A DNA stretch of 64,000 bases, from the NCBI GenBank assembly GCA_029204225.1, contig CM055092.1, forward strand, positions 41,692,016 to 41,756,015, given 5' to 3'. Source of the stretch: Diphasiastrum complanatum. Lineage: Eukaryota; Streptophyta; Lycopodiopsida; Lycopodiales; Lycopodiaceae. The position numbers and the translations under genes were made by a program. The notes beneath the pieces are model-generated. The model had not been told where the DNA came from and searched no databases. It saw only the letters and a program-made list of their open reading frames with translations. How positions within the stretch are numbered: position 1 is the stretch's first letter; each line of letters begins with the position of its first letter. Below, piece after piece: positions 44,695 through 56,224 of the stretch.

Positions 44695-44742
<48 letters not shown>
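44695..44742. repeat. (CT)n downstream of short LINE end
   Basis: 48-bp CT tract, partner of 44538-44557. Confidence 0.9.
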
Positions 44743-44744
<2 letters not shown>

Positions 44745-45799
44745 CCATCACTGAGGGTATTTTCACCTCCATCGCTGCCAGTACCTCCAGTGCTGCTGAA
44801 AATACCTCTATTGTTGGCAGCAATATCCCCATTGCTGCCATCGCTGTCTGTAGTCCCTCCATCGCTGCTAGATCCATCTTGGTTGGAAAATGCTATGTGA
44901 ACGACTTTTGCTCTTTCATACTATCAATACCTGTCAATGTGTTCACAACAATAGGGTGCTGGAAAATTAGAAGATAATTTTCGTTTTGCTTGCCTTCAAA
45001 GAGAGCATGCTGGGAATTCTTCTTTCAGATTGTCATCTTCTTCAGGTTTCAGTGCAACCTTTTTCTTATCTTTTAGGGTGATGGTGCTTCTAGACATGAC
45101 AACTCAATCCCAACATTTGTTAGTTGTAAAGTCAGATGCAGAACTTTGATTTGAAAAGAGACCATGGCTTGCCATGGTACTTGTCAATTTTTAAGAGACA
45201 TCATTGGAAGCAAGTTGGAAAAAGTTTCAGTTGATTTTCACTTGTTTCCTGCTAATTTGTAGTCCTACATCTTCTTGGGATAGATTTGATTCAATACTTT
45301 CAGGTCATTCTCCCATTCTTCATTGATGCTCTCATTCCCAAAAAATCATGGCAGTTCAGGTTCACTTTGGTTCATCTAGCCTTATTTAATAAGTTTGGAC
45401 CCCTAAAACTATATTGACTGTATTTGGGTTCTTTAATCAAAAGCTGAACAACCAACTCCATTTCCAGGAACAAGAGTCCAGGCCAGATAGTTGGATGCTC
45501 CAACCTTAACAGGTGAGGGGACAACCTTAATCAGTCACAACAAATATCTTTACATGAGTCCTCATTTGGCACCTTACTGATGAAAGATATTGTCATCAGA
45601 AAACTCAATGGTACTGCTCCTTTATTGTAGGGCCTACAGCTTAGCTTATGTCCTCTGTTCTCAAGATCTCTTTAGGGCAGAATCATTATTGTTTGATAAG
45701 GATCTATATTCTATTGTTATATTTTACTTGTTATGTTATAACATTGTATGTAAATTGAACAACATAACTTATCTAGTATGAGTAAGAACACATCAAAAC
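44743..45799. other. intron sequence next to ECM29-like exon
   Basis: Starts with 'atcgctgcc'-type short imperfect repeats (44770-44880), then ordinary AT-rich intron. No gene recognised. Confidence 0.45.
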
Positions 45800-46138
45800 C
45801 TTGCAATGAATGCGATGGGCAGAACATGGGCATAATCTCCTTTTAGAAGATCATTTGCTTGGTAAGAAAACTCTCTCAAGAGTAGGCCACTTGCAGTTTG
45901 AGCATCCTTGTCATCAGATTTGTAAAGCTCAAGTATGTCATTAACCAACTTGCGAACTTGGACCTCCTCAGCAAACTTGATTATTCCACCACAAGCAGCT
46001 GCAAAGGAGCGCCTGACTGCTGGACTCCTCTCTGATTTCACTGTTGGAATCAGCACCTTAAGAAGTGGTCCTGAATGCAAACTGATACTGGTACCCACTT
46101 GTTGTGCCAATAAGCTCATGAACTTTGCAATGCCAACC
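45800..46138 (-). CDS. ECM29: ECM29-like proteasome adaptor, exon
   Basis: This exon opens with the G completing the split Arg codon, then VGIAKFMSLLAQQVGTSISL, and runs to PIAFIA plus a split Arg codon (AG|G). It includes 'SPAVRRSFAAACGGIIKFAE' and 'ASGLLLREFSYQANDLLKGD', both typical of HEAT-repeat helices in the ECM29 C-terminal half. The length is 339 bp (1 + 112 codons + 2). The acceptor is TTGTAG and the donor is GTTTTG, a weaker donor. The 9.5-kb intron after it holds LINE, Copia and Gypsy remains. Confidence 0.9.
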
Positions 46139-46984
46139 CTACAAAATGCAACTCTCTTGTTAGATTCCTAGAAAAAAATTGATGGCTAAAACCAGTCCTC
46201 AGCTTGATTAGTTTAACAAAAGAATCGCAAAAGATGACGACAATAATTTCAACAAACAGGCTTAGGCTGAAGGTCACGCTATGAAGAAGAAGGTTTAAAC
46301 TTTACCTTTAAGAAACGATGTACCTTATTAAAACCCTCTCAAAATGTATCCACCTCACAGTAATTTCAATGTATTTTGCAATTAGTTTCTTCACAGCAGT
46401 TTAATTTCATCAGACAGAATTCCCGATGCTCAAAAATGGCTTTTGCACTGTCCCATTTAGTTCTCGAAATGCTTCCTCCCCATATCCCAGATGCATAAAG
46501 TAAGAACAAAGTCACTAGTGCGTCAAAATGAGCTTCCTCATCTTGTGCCACCTCTATAGATCAATTTGACAACATGATGCTTCCATCACAAAATAACCTT
46601 TCACCAACCTATTACTCTTTGGTCTATGCATGTGCTTCAATGAAGTGTGTGTAACACTTCAGCCCCGAAATAATTCTTCTCATATGGTTATGGCTTCCAA
46701 TGGAAGAACATCGGTTTCAGCGTAAAGGACGGAAGGTGTTGTTTGCTTCACTCCCATCTATGTGGTAAGAAATGGCTTTTACACTGCCCACTTGGTTCTA
46801 GGACTGATGACTCCCTAAATCTCACATCCATGAAGTAAGCATGAAGCCACTACTGCATCAAAATAATTCCTCTTATTGTGCTACATCCATAGATCGATTC
46901 GACAATAGGATGTCCATTGCAAAATAAGCTTTCCACCAACACATTAATCTTTGGTCTACACATGTATGTCAATGGAGGGTCTGA
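46139..46984. other. intron sequence
   Basis: Contains an imperfect internal duplication: 46430-46640 and 46770-46960 share 'cactgtcccatttagttct', 'cagatgcataaagtaag' and 'caccaac..attaatctttggtcta' type runs. It is probably an old repeat. No coding signal. Confidence 0.45.
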
Positions 46985-47225
46985 AATACTTCAATCACCA
47001 AGTATCTGTATTCTTGGACTATTTCCGCCACACTGCGCAGTCCCATCATAGATAAAGGTAGGACCAATTTGAGCAGATTTCAAAATTTTTTTCCCCAAGT
47101 TCACCCATAGGCCCAACTCTTCACATAATTTTTTGAAAGCATTAAGGTGTTGTTGGAGGCTTTGTGGAAAGCTAGACAAAAGACTACATCATCCACATAC
47201 AATGTGACAAGCTTGTTAAAGTTGT
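46985..47225 (-). pseudogene. LINE RT relic
   Basis: The minus strand reads TLYVDDVVF, then in another phase LQQHLNAFKKLCEELGLWVN LGKK (split by a space to keep runs short) and FIYDG, the YxDD box and following helix of a LINE RT. It is the only LINE relic seen on the host gene's sense strand. Confidence 0.6.
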
Positions 47226-47867
47226 TCTGATTCATTATGTTTTTCTGAAGTAATCTCTACTCGCTACATATTGATTACCATGCTTCATTTTCAACCGATG
47301 TATGAGAATGTCATAAGATTTAAAAGCACTGCATCAATATTTTACTATTCAGAACTGCCATATACACTAGCTGCACAATCGCAAATTCGTCCTATAGCAA
47401 CTGCCTACATATCTTTTTCTTCAAGCTACCTTTGTGCCTACTCCACAAAACCCCCTCTTAGAATATAGCAAAACTTGTCAAATTTCTCATTCACAGTTGC
47501 CATTAATGTTAGCTGCATTATCATTAATCCTTCTACTGTACCCACATACATATAAGACATTTCACTAGACCTTCCTCTTAGACCACAGTTTTTGTCACAA
47601 CTTTCAAATAATGTTCCAAACCCCTGACATTTGAAATGCTGCATTGAGTGCAAGAAATTTTTCCTAATCAGAGATTTTAATGAAAACTAAATCTTATCTG
47701 AACTATATAGAGATCATCGTTTTGACACCTAACCAAGCTTAGAACGATGTAAACATACTGATATCAAGTGAATATATAAAACTAAGCATACCTGCAAGAA
47801 TATGATGGTTTGTGATTAAAAATTTGCTGTTGATAAAAACAGGTTGCAAATAGTTGCATAATAGCAC
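47226..47867. other. intron sequence
   Basis: Two partly similar stretches (around 47370-47470 and 47490-47600, 'cctcttagaatatagc' versus 'cctcttagaccacag') suggest an old duplication. No gene recognised. Confidence 0.4.
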
Positions 47868-48052
47868 CTTGTATTCAAGCCCACACCAGAGCGGACAAGT
47901 TGAATTAAACGCGGAACCAAAAGATCAAGAGTTTGAGCGTCCACTTGCTGCAAGCATGTGTCAAGTGTGTCCCACATAGGAGAACCTTTTGCAATTGCCA
48001 CACGAACATTTTCTAGCTTCTCAGTACTTATTCCAGCTCTGTCCGCATGCAT
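47868..48052 (-). CDS. ECM29: ECM29-like proteasome adaptor, exon
   Basis: This exon encodes MHADRAGISTEKLENVRVAI through LVRSGVGLNT, ending on the first two bases (AG) of an Arg codon completed by the next exon. The block 'KGSPMWDTLD...LVPRLIQLVRSGVGLNTR' is strongly conserved in plant ECM29. The acceptor is TTTCAG and the donor is GTGCTA. Length is 185 bp. The 833-bp intron upstream and the 1.7-kb intron downstream are the least TE-loaded large introns in the window. Confidence 0.9.
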
Positions 48053-48885
48053 CTGAAACACAGATACATTGCAACCACAATGGTAAAACAATTATATATA
48101 GACGAATAAAAGTTACTGCTCTATTAGCAATGCCCTTGAAGATCTTGCTGTGCATAAATATTTATTCCCATGCAAGCATCATGTGTAAGAAAGCTACAAA
48201 CAAGACGCATGATAGGTCAAATTTGTTCTACATAGCTTCGAGTCTTGCGCAACAAACGCCTAGTATTGTTGTTTGACTTCAAAAAGAATTTGATTAACAT
48301 CCCTTTTCACATAGGCAGCAAGTATGCCCTAGGTTTTTCTTCAATTAGGTAATTTTACAGTTAACGTCTCACGCCAAATCCATTCTCTTGAAATAATATA
48401 GGAAACGAGTATTCTCAAACTTATAAGACTACTAGAAAACAATTTTGACAAAAGATACCCAGAAACTTCAATGCATATTATACCTGGCACCTGCCAGATG
48501 AGAGCTGGCATCTTCTACAGAATGCCACTTAAATGTTACATTTACAATAACAGGCTCTCCACAGTATTATTTAGCTATATTAGTTAGCTATATTATGAAC
48601 TTTTCTTTAAAAGAATGCAATAGTCGTATTCTACATTGCACAATTGTAATGGATGAACACAATATAGAGAAACAATTCAATCCAAGTTAAAAATGGAAAA
48701 CTAGCTTCAGCAAACAACCAATTCAATTACACTTGTTTATAATTAGGATTAGTGGGCTAACAAAGATAAGTGATACTCTAAAAGTGGTAGCCAAAACATA
48801 AGTTTACAAACACTGAGTGAATACGATGGTGAAAGTAGCATGTTAACAGATTATAAAGAATAAACAGTAGATTTGAAGGAACCAC

Positions 48886-48984
48886 CTCTACATAGCTTAA
48901 CCGTTGGTCCTCTAAGCTTGAAAGACTTTCGAGCATGCAAGCTACTAAGTCCGGAAGTTGAGGGCGAACGGCTTCACCAGCTCC
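48886..48984 (-). CDS. ECM29: ECM29-like proteasome adaptor, 33-codon exon
   Basis: This small exon was found by reading the minus strand directly. It encodes GAGEAVRPQLPDLVACMLES followed by LSSLEDQRLSYVE, which fits exactly between the exons at 63413-63676 and 47868-48052. CAG precedes 48984 and the donor GTGGTT follows 48886. It has 99 bp and phase 0 on both sides. The run 'LPDLVACMLESLSSLEDQ' is typical of the ECM29 HEAT-repeat region. About 14.4 kb of intron, mostly TE relics, separates it from the previous exon. Confidence 0.85.
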
Positions 48985-50549
48985 CTGTAGAATGTCAGAA
49001 ATGTAGATATTATAAGGAGATTATAGCTAAACCTTTTTCAGGCCTGAGATAAATACATTATCAAAATACCCAAGACTTCAAGAATAGCAGAAATAACTCT
49101 ACATACAATATCAAGAGGCAAACAGAGGAACATTGTATCATTATAAGTTATAATATATCTACTACACAAGCTAGTATACTATCCTACTGTTAGTGTAGTC
49201 GGTCGGCTTACAACGCTTCTGGTTTCACATATGTACTACGTCATTTTAAGGTTTAAGGAGGTTTTGCTGCTCTTAGAGTCAAAACATTTTAAGTGGCACG
49301 CTGAATTTTGAGAGGCAGTCATTGGTCACCCCCTTTTTGGGTGTCTCCCAGATATGCTGAGGAACTTACGATGGATGAGCCAATTAGGGAAGGGCCTTTC
49401 ATGGCCTTACAGTGGAGGGGATTAAACTTGATTAATGACAAGTTTATGGAAAACTTTGGTAGGTTAACGGAACGACTGGAAGACATGAAAAGATAAGTAG
49501 ATGACAGTTTTAGCCACTTCATATGCGGAGGCAAAAGAAGATCTGAATTATTCTGACTATAACTTGGATGACATATGATTAGGATATTTCTAGAGACATT
49601 TCCTACCTCTGAAATCACTTGCAGCTGGTAAGGAAAAGAAGCTGTATAGAATATTTACAAAAGTGTGACACCTTTGTGTAAGAACCCTCAAAACTAAAGG
49701 ATGAAATCCACAGATTCTAGTGTCTTGAATATGGATATGCCTTTAAATTTAGTACGTGTAGAACATGCAAATCAGAAAAATAACTTACAGTTAAATGTAT
49801 AATAAGAGAATATCATTACAGTTAACAAAAATTATATAGTCAAATCAAATCCATGCACACTACAGAGGGGCCAAGGTGGGGTACACTCTCACTAGGGAAT
49901 CTTTAGTACAAATACAACAAACCCATTACAGATTCATCCACCATTCAGTGCCTTTACCGACACAACAAGTTATCTTTGAGATCTATGCAAGCAAATAGGA
50001 CGTTTTTCCAAGAGACAAATCCACTCTAGAACTTGATTGATGTTCCTCTTAAGAACCAGCTGTGACAATGATGAAATGAGATGAAATGATAGGCCGAGTA
50101 CCAAGATCCAAGGAAAGTGACCAGATAACAATTAAGGTGGCCGAGTGCTTACAAGAGGGCATTTAAGAGTAAGACTTTGACCCAAGAGCTAGAGGAAGGC
50201 TGAGACCAACAGGGGGACCCGAGTAGAAGGCCAAGGGGTAGGAGGTGGAGTAATTATAAGATTCAATAGTAGAATGATCCCAGTTAACAATAACCAACAA
50301 GGTAGCAAGATTAATAACAATAGCATGCAAAGGAAAATTAGAGTGCGGAGTGCATGCAAGGTTTCCTCTTGTAAGCAAAAGGTCCTCCACCTACATGATC
50401 AAACAATAGCGCAACTCCAAAAGCAAGATTTCTCTCTTAGCTAATTGTCTCTTGCGAGCACATAAAAGAAAGCTTCATCAATTTCCCATGGGTTCCAAGC
50501 TAATATGTGATGGATTTAATCCCTTTCTCAATCCATTTTTAATCTAGAT
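48985..50549. other. intron sequence without recognised genes
   Basis: AT-rich intron. The 62-codon frame at 49308-49496 has no recognised family. Confidence 0.45.
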
Positions 50550-50551
50550 CT

Positions 50552-50841
50552 ATTAGAATGCAATTTGTAGAAAACTATTAAGGTTCAAATCTAGGAAAAA
50601 CCCTTGGTCTGCAAATTAGACACTGACTGGCATTTTCCGTATGCCTTTTGGCATCTTCGGCACTTTGGAAAAATGCCAATCGACATTTTTCGGCTTGTGC
50701 CGAATTGCATGTAGCTATGCAGAGCAGTGCTGAACTCTTTGTATTTATGCAGGGAGAATGCCGACGATCAGTGCCTAATTTGTAGACCAAGCATTTTTCC
50801 TACATTCGAACATTAATTGTTTTGACAGATTGCATTCTAAT
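50552..50841. mobile_element. MITE-like foldback element
   Basis: 290 bp bounded by inverted repeats of about 75 bp: ATTAGAATGCAATTTGTAG at the left and, reverse complemented, ATTAGAATGCAATCTGTCA at the right, continuing through 'taggaaaaa', 'cttggtct' and 'caaattag.cactga' on both arms. The core holds 'tgcc'-rich short hairpins. No coding capacity; the class of transposase is unknown and a target duplication is not clear. Confidence 0.7.
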
Positions 50842-50879
50842 AACTGAGTGAATGGATCTAGACCCCCTTAATCTGGATC

Positions 50880-51670
50880 CATAAAAGCCTTGAGAATCAA
50901 ATTCAACATTGCACAAAATCTTGTGTGTGCATCTAAATTCAACGCTTTTGTATAAATATCCAATGCCATGTATTGCGTTCGACGAAATTTCAAGCTTACC
51001 TCCTTGTTGAGAACTCTGCTTATTTAATTTGTACTTACTCCAAGAATGAAATCTAGGATTAATAGATAGGGCAATTGCACTTTGATTATCGCATAAAATA
51101 GTTATCGAAGCATACAGTTTTAGGTCAATGTCTAATAACAAGTTTCTCAACCATATTGCTTCTTTAGTGGCTTGTGAAGCTGCAATATACTCTGATTCAG
51201 TTGACAATGGAGCAATGGAGGTCTGCTTGAAATGTTCCAAGAGTTTCAACCAGTATTGAGCAAGAATGTAAATCCAGATGTGGATTTACGAGTATGTATA
51301 TCTCCTGCCCAACTCGCATTGATGTATTCACTTAATGTGTGGAGTTGATCTGCGTCAACTCCTCCATAGCAGATGCATAGGTCCATGAACATATCTCATG
51401 ACTCTCATAAGACCCTTCCAATAGATCATAATAAGATTAGCCATGAACTAGCTTAAGGAGCTAACAACAAACACAATGTCCGGTCTGGTACAAAGTTCAA
51501 ACCATTGCATACATAAGAGGTCTTAAAATAGAGTGATATGGATAATCTCTCATCTGCTCTTCTCCTCATTCGATTGAGGACACTACTCCTTGGATAACTT
51601 TAAAACCTGGATCCATGGGTTAGTAAACGAGCTTGCAATTCATAAGATTGTATTTAGAAAGCATACTGTA
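50880..51670 (-). pseudogene. Copia RNase H and RT-end relic
   Basis: On the minus strand, in shifting phases: DYPYHSILRPLMYAM, TRPDIVFVVSSLS, GLMRVMRYVHG, WAGDIHTRKSTSG-type sequence, then in one frame LSTESEYIAASQATKEAIWL RN (spaced) and ILCDNQSAIALSINPRFHSW. This is Copia RNase H (SSTEAEYIA...CDNxSAI). It has many stops. Confidence 0.8.
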
Positions 51671-51699
51671 AATATACCTTTGTTGTTTGATATACAACA

Positions 51700-53034
51700 C
51701 TCTTTTCTGTCTCTGTGAATCTGGATGGGCACGCACGCTATATGTGGATTTGTCTTATCGGACATGGGCTCGGTTTGGCCACCGATACCTTTATAGCCAT
51801 CTTCTATTTTCCTCCTGAGACATCTTTTGCTGATTGCATCAACTCTCCATACATTGATCTTTCATATGATATTGTCCGGTATGCGGAGCGGGGCCACATC
51901 CTTTTGACAAGGGATATTAATGCCAGGACTACCTCACGTTAGCCAGTTTTTCATGATATTGCTGATTCTTTACGAGTGCAGGATCTTGATGATACAGATT
52001 TGGGTATTACTAGGTCTTCAACAGATGCTGCAGGTCCAATCACTACATATGGTGAGTATCTACTTCATTTGGGAGCCGCACATGAGCTTGCCATTTTTAA
52101 TGGCCTCTCTTGTTGGCCTAACTCTGGTTTTTTCACATGCCATCCCCATAGTGGTGGTCATTGCGTGGTTGATTATCTCATGGGATCACCCTCCCTCATC
52201 CCCTTTATCTCAGATTTTTCCATTACCCCTACCACATTGTCGGTGGTCATTGCGTGGTTGATTATCTCATGGGATCACCCTCCCTCATCCCCTTTATCTC
52301 AGATTTTTCCATTACCCCTACCACATTGTCGGATCATTCAAGACTCTCCTTTCGTCTTAAGTGCCTCGTCCTACCTATAGTCCCTCCTACCTTGACTACT
52401 AACCTTACCGGGCACCAATATACAACTTTGACCCCAAGTTCATTCCTCTTTATCACAAATCACTTAATGCCCTGCTCCACCATTTCCCTACCAACTCCAC
52501 ACTGGAGAATCAAGCAACTTTTTTTATCACGAATCACTTAATGCCCTGCTCCACCATTTCCCTACCAACTCCACACTGGAGAATCAAGCAACTTTTCTCA
52601 CCACTGCTCTCCATTCGGCCACGCTTGCTTTCCCATCTCATCGCCCTCAACTCCACCCTCACTCACATAAAATTCGTGCTCCTAAACAACCTTGGTATGA
52701 CAAAGAATGCCTTTTCCTCCATCAGCAAGTACTTAATTGTCAATCGCCCTCTCTTCTTCCTCAACTTCTTCGTACTTATTGTCATGTCCTCTAACAAAAA
52801 GCACACCTACAATATCAATGAAGGGAAAAAACTCATTGACCTATACACCATACCCACTAATACACCCATAGTCATTTCCCCTTGTCCCTCCAGACAATTA
52901 TTCGACAGGATGGAGGTACTGGCTGCAACTTAGGTGACATACTTATCGCTATACTCCTCTATGCAGATGATGTTGTTTTAGTTTCATCTACCAGAGAGGG
53001 CCTCCAGAGACACTTGGATAGCTTACACACTTTC
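51700..53034 (+). pseudogene. LINE relic, endonuclease to RT palm (first half)
   Basis: Matches the LINE at 1368 from inside the endonuclease: ARYMWICLIGHGLGLATDTF, GHILLTRDINARTTS (G-D altered to R-D), GEYLLHLGAAHELAIFNGL, CVVDYLMGSPSLIPFISDFS. Two tandem duplications (89-bp and 74-bp periods) lie at 52154-52331 and 52461-52600. The N-terminal RT is deleted; it resumes at IIRQDGGTGCNLGDILIAIL LYADD (spaced) and is cut at LHTFC by the family D Gypsy. Confidence 0.8.
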
Positions 53035-53526
53035 TGTCATGCCCATGACTGGTCTCGGGTAGCGTGTCCACGCTAGGGACCGGTAGACCAACAACCCGTA
53101 AGTTAATTGTGACTATAAGGGAATTGGGGCCCTTATGTGTACATGGTCATAATTAATGGTTGTAGGCCTAAACACATGGTGGTGGAGTTGGTATGGGTCT
53201 ATTAGTGAGTCATTAGGGAACTGGATGATGTGGCCCAGATAGCCTACAGAGGTGTCCAGTGAGGTGTCACAGTGCACTACTAGTGGTGCATGGGCCTTGG
53301 AGGGTATAAGTATACCTGCTGGGCTCTCACTAGTGTATGCTTGATTTGTGATGAGTAGCTACATGCTGCTAGTGTGACTCCTCTTTCCATGACTCTGATT
53401 GATTCATAGCTTGGGGGCTGGATCCGTTCGATCTAGGTTTGGTTGGGTTGGTTTAACCTCCACCAGTTTCCATGTGTTGTTGCTTTGTATGGTATGCTTA
53501 GGCTAGAATCCTGTTGGTAGAGCATC

Positions 53527-55690
53527 TCCGTACTGTCTTATGTACCTTAAGACGAGAGAAGTTTTATGCGAAAGAATCAAAGTGCAAATTCTTCAAGAAG
53601 GAACTTCTTTACCTTGGTCATAAGATTACCTCCTTTGGGATCAAGATTGACTAAGAAAAGGTGAAGACAGTAGTGGAATGGCCAATTCCTAAAACGGAGC
53701 GTGAACTTAAGTCATTCTTAGGTTTCACTGTGTTTTTCCTTAGATTTGCTGAGGGGTACTCGAAGATTGCTGCACCTCTTAACAATATGTTGAAAGGACT
53801 GAAAAGCCGCAAAGGTAGGCCAAGTCCTGATATTAGATGGAATGAGAAATTAGATGAGAATTTTCGCAAACTCAAGCTTCTAATTGCCTCAGCTCCAGTT
53901 TTGAGGTTAGCGGATCCAGATTTGCCATTCGTCATTAACACTGACGCGAGTGATACGGCTATTGGAGCTGTTCTCTTACAGGAGGGTCAGCTCGTTGCCT
54001 TTGAGAGTAAGAAACTAATCGATGCGCAGGTCAGGTATACCACTCAGGAAAAAGAGCTTTTTGTTGTGATCCATGCTTGAAATCATGGAGGCATTACCTG
54101 TACGGTAATAAATTCGTGGTTAATACGGATCATCAACCTTTAAAGTATTTCTGTAATCAGAATGATTTGCGAGGTCGTAATGCCAGATGGGCAAAACTCA
54201 TGCAAGAATTTGACTTTGAAGTGTGGTATATCAGAGGCTCATCTAATCAGGTGGCTGATGCACTTAGTCGAATTGGTGAAGTGAACGAACTTTCCTTCAC
54301 TGAGATCAGTACAGACTTTTATCTCTCCTTGAGAGGTCTTTATGAGAAAGACCCCTGGGGGGAAGGATATAAAGGGTACTGATGACTTCTCTATCCGTAA
54401 TGGACTATTGTTCAGGAAAGGGAAGGTTTGTGTGCCTGATGTGGATGTTGTTAAGAATAAAATTCTTTATGAATGTCATGACTCACCATGCGCAGGACAT
54501 CCCGACATACATCGTACATTGGATTTGGTACGAAGGGATTTTTATTGACCAAAACTCAAGCCCTTTGTAGAATCTTATGTGGTCAAGTGTGACCAATGCC
54601 AGTTGAATAAAGCTGAACGCCATAAGGCTGGCGGTTTGTTGCATCCATTGGATATCCCTGATAAGAGATGGGACAATATTTCCATGGATTTCGTGGTTGG
54701 GTTACCGCGGACGAATAAACAACATGATGCGTTGTGGTCGACCGTCTTACCAAATTGGCTACGTTTATTCCAGTAAAGACCACCACGAAGGCTTCTGATT
54801 TAGCTCAGATATTTGTAGAGCATCTGTTTAGACTTTACGGATTACCAAGTGATATTGTGAGCGATCGCAATCCGAAGTTCACCGGTCACTTTTGGTAGGC
54901 CGTGTTTGCTAAACTAGAGACGACACTGAGCTTGGGTTCTTCTGATCATCCTGAGTCGGATGGACAGACGGAAAGAACAAATCAGACGATGGAACAAATG
55001 CTTCGGGCATATGTTTCCAGACGGCAATCTGATTGAGAAAAGTACCTTCCATTGATCGAGTTTGCCTATAATAGTAGTAAGCATTCGGCTACCGGTTATA
55101 GCCCGTTTACTAGGTCACCCATAGCGGTTGAGACTCGAACGATCAAGTTTCAGAAAGTAGCGGATTTCCTACACGATATGCAGGAAATTCTATGGATTGC
55201 ACGTGAAAATGTCCAGAGTGCCCAGGATAGGGACAGACATTATGCAAATCTGAAAAGATCACCGAGAGACTTCCAAGTGGGAGACTGGGTATATTTGAGA
55301 ATCCCGAAGGATTCAAGTGTAATGCGTACCAGAAAGCATTATAACTTGTCCCCTAGATATAGAGGACCGTTTAAGATCTTGAAAAAGATCGGATCCTTAG
55401 CTTACCAATTAGAACTCCCGGATGGATCACAAGTGCATCCCGTATTTCACGTAAGTCGTCTCAAAAAGAGTCTACGTGAAGGAGAACATCTTGGATCTGG
55501 AGATCAGTTGGACATGTTGGATGAATCATCGGGTGTATCTCGTTTTGAACCCTAAAAGATCTTGGATACAAGAACTAAACGATTGAGAAATCATATAGTT
55601 ACCGAGCATCTGGTTCGATGGAGGGGATGTACAAACGATGACGATTCCTGGGAACAGGATGGAAGCTTAAGGAGGAACTTTCCCAGTTTT
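53527..55690 (+). pseudogene. family D pol remnant: RT thumb, RNase H, integrase, C-terminal domain
   Basis: HLRTVLCTLRREKFYAKESK, LLYLGHKITSFGIKID then TAA, KSFLGFTVFFLRFAEGYSKI, RNase H with INTDASDTAIGAVLLQEGQL, VNTDHQPLKYFCNQNDLRGR, integrase HDSPCAGHPDIHRTL, CDQCQLNKAERHKAG, MDFVVGLPRTNKQHD (frameshift), SDRNPKFTGHFW then stop, QTERTNQTMEQML, and the C-terminal GDWVYLRIP, YRGPFKILKKIGS, VHPVFHVSRL. At least six stops or frameshifts: dead. Confidence 0.88.
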
Positions 55691-55727
55691 AAGTTCTAAG
55701 GACAAAACTTGAATAAGGGGGGAAGAA

Positions 55728-56219
55728 TGTCATGCCCATGATTGGTCTCGGGTAGCGTGTCCACGCTAGGGACCGGTAGACCAACAACTCGTAAGTTAAT
55801 TGTGACTATAAGGGAATTGGGGCCCTTATGTGTACATGGTCATAATTAATGGTTGTAGGCCTAAACACATGGTGGTGGAGTTGGTATGGGTCTATCAGTG
55901 AGTCATTAGGGAACTGGATGACGTGGCCCACATAGCCTGCAGAGGTGTCTAGTGAGGTGCCACAGTGCACTACTAGTGGTGCATGGGCCTTGGAGGGTAT
56001 AAGTATACCTGCTGGGCTCTCACTAGTGTATGCTTGATTTGTGATGAGTAGTTACATGCTACTAGTGTGACTCCTCTTTCCATGACTCTTGATTCATAGC
56101 TTTGGGGCTAGATCCGTTCGATCTAGGTTTGGTTGGGTTGGTTTAACCTCCACCGGTTCCCATGTGTTGTTGCTTTGTATGGTATGCTTAGGCTAGAATC
56201 CTGTTGGTAGGACTTTATA
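55728..56219 (+). repeat. family D 3' LTR
   Basis: About 492 bp starting TGTCATGCCCATGA. The end at ggactttata agrees with the LTR/PBS junction seen at 44229-44249. 'gtataagtatac' near 56000 is a TATA-like candidate. Confidence 0.82.
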
Positions 56220-56224
56220 CTTTC

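Larger units (their letters stand above)
53035..56219 (+). mobile_element. family D Gypsy, internally deleted
   Basis: 5' LTR from 53035 (TGTCATGCCC...) to about 53520, where it is fused to RT; 3' LTR 55728-56219. TSD CTTTC at 53030-53034 and 56220-56224. Purine tract 'aaggggggaagaa' lies before the 3' LTR. gag, protease, PBS and most of RT are deleted. It splits the LINE relic: joining 53034 to 56225 restores its RT sequence. Confidence 0.88.

Noticed and set aside
49308-49496. 62-codon frame MRGSHWSPPFWVSPRYAEEL
   Set aside because: Some gag-like feel (PIREGPFMALQWRG) but too short to assign.
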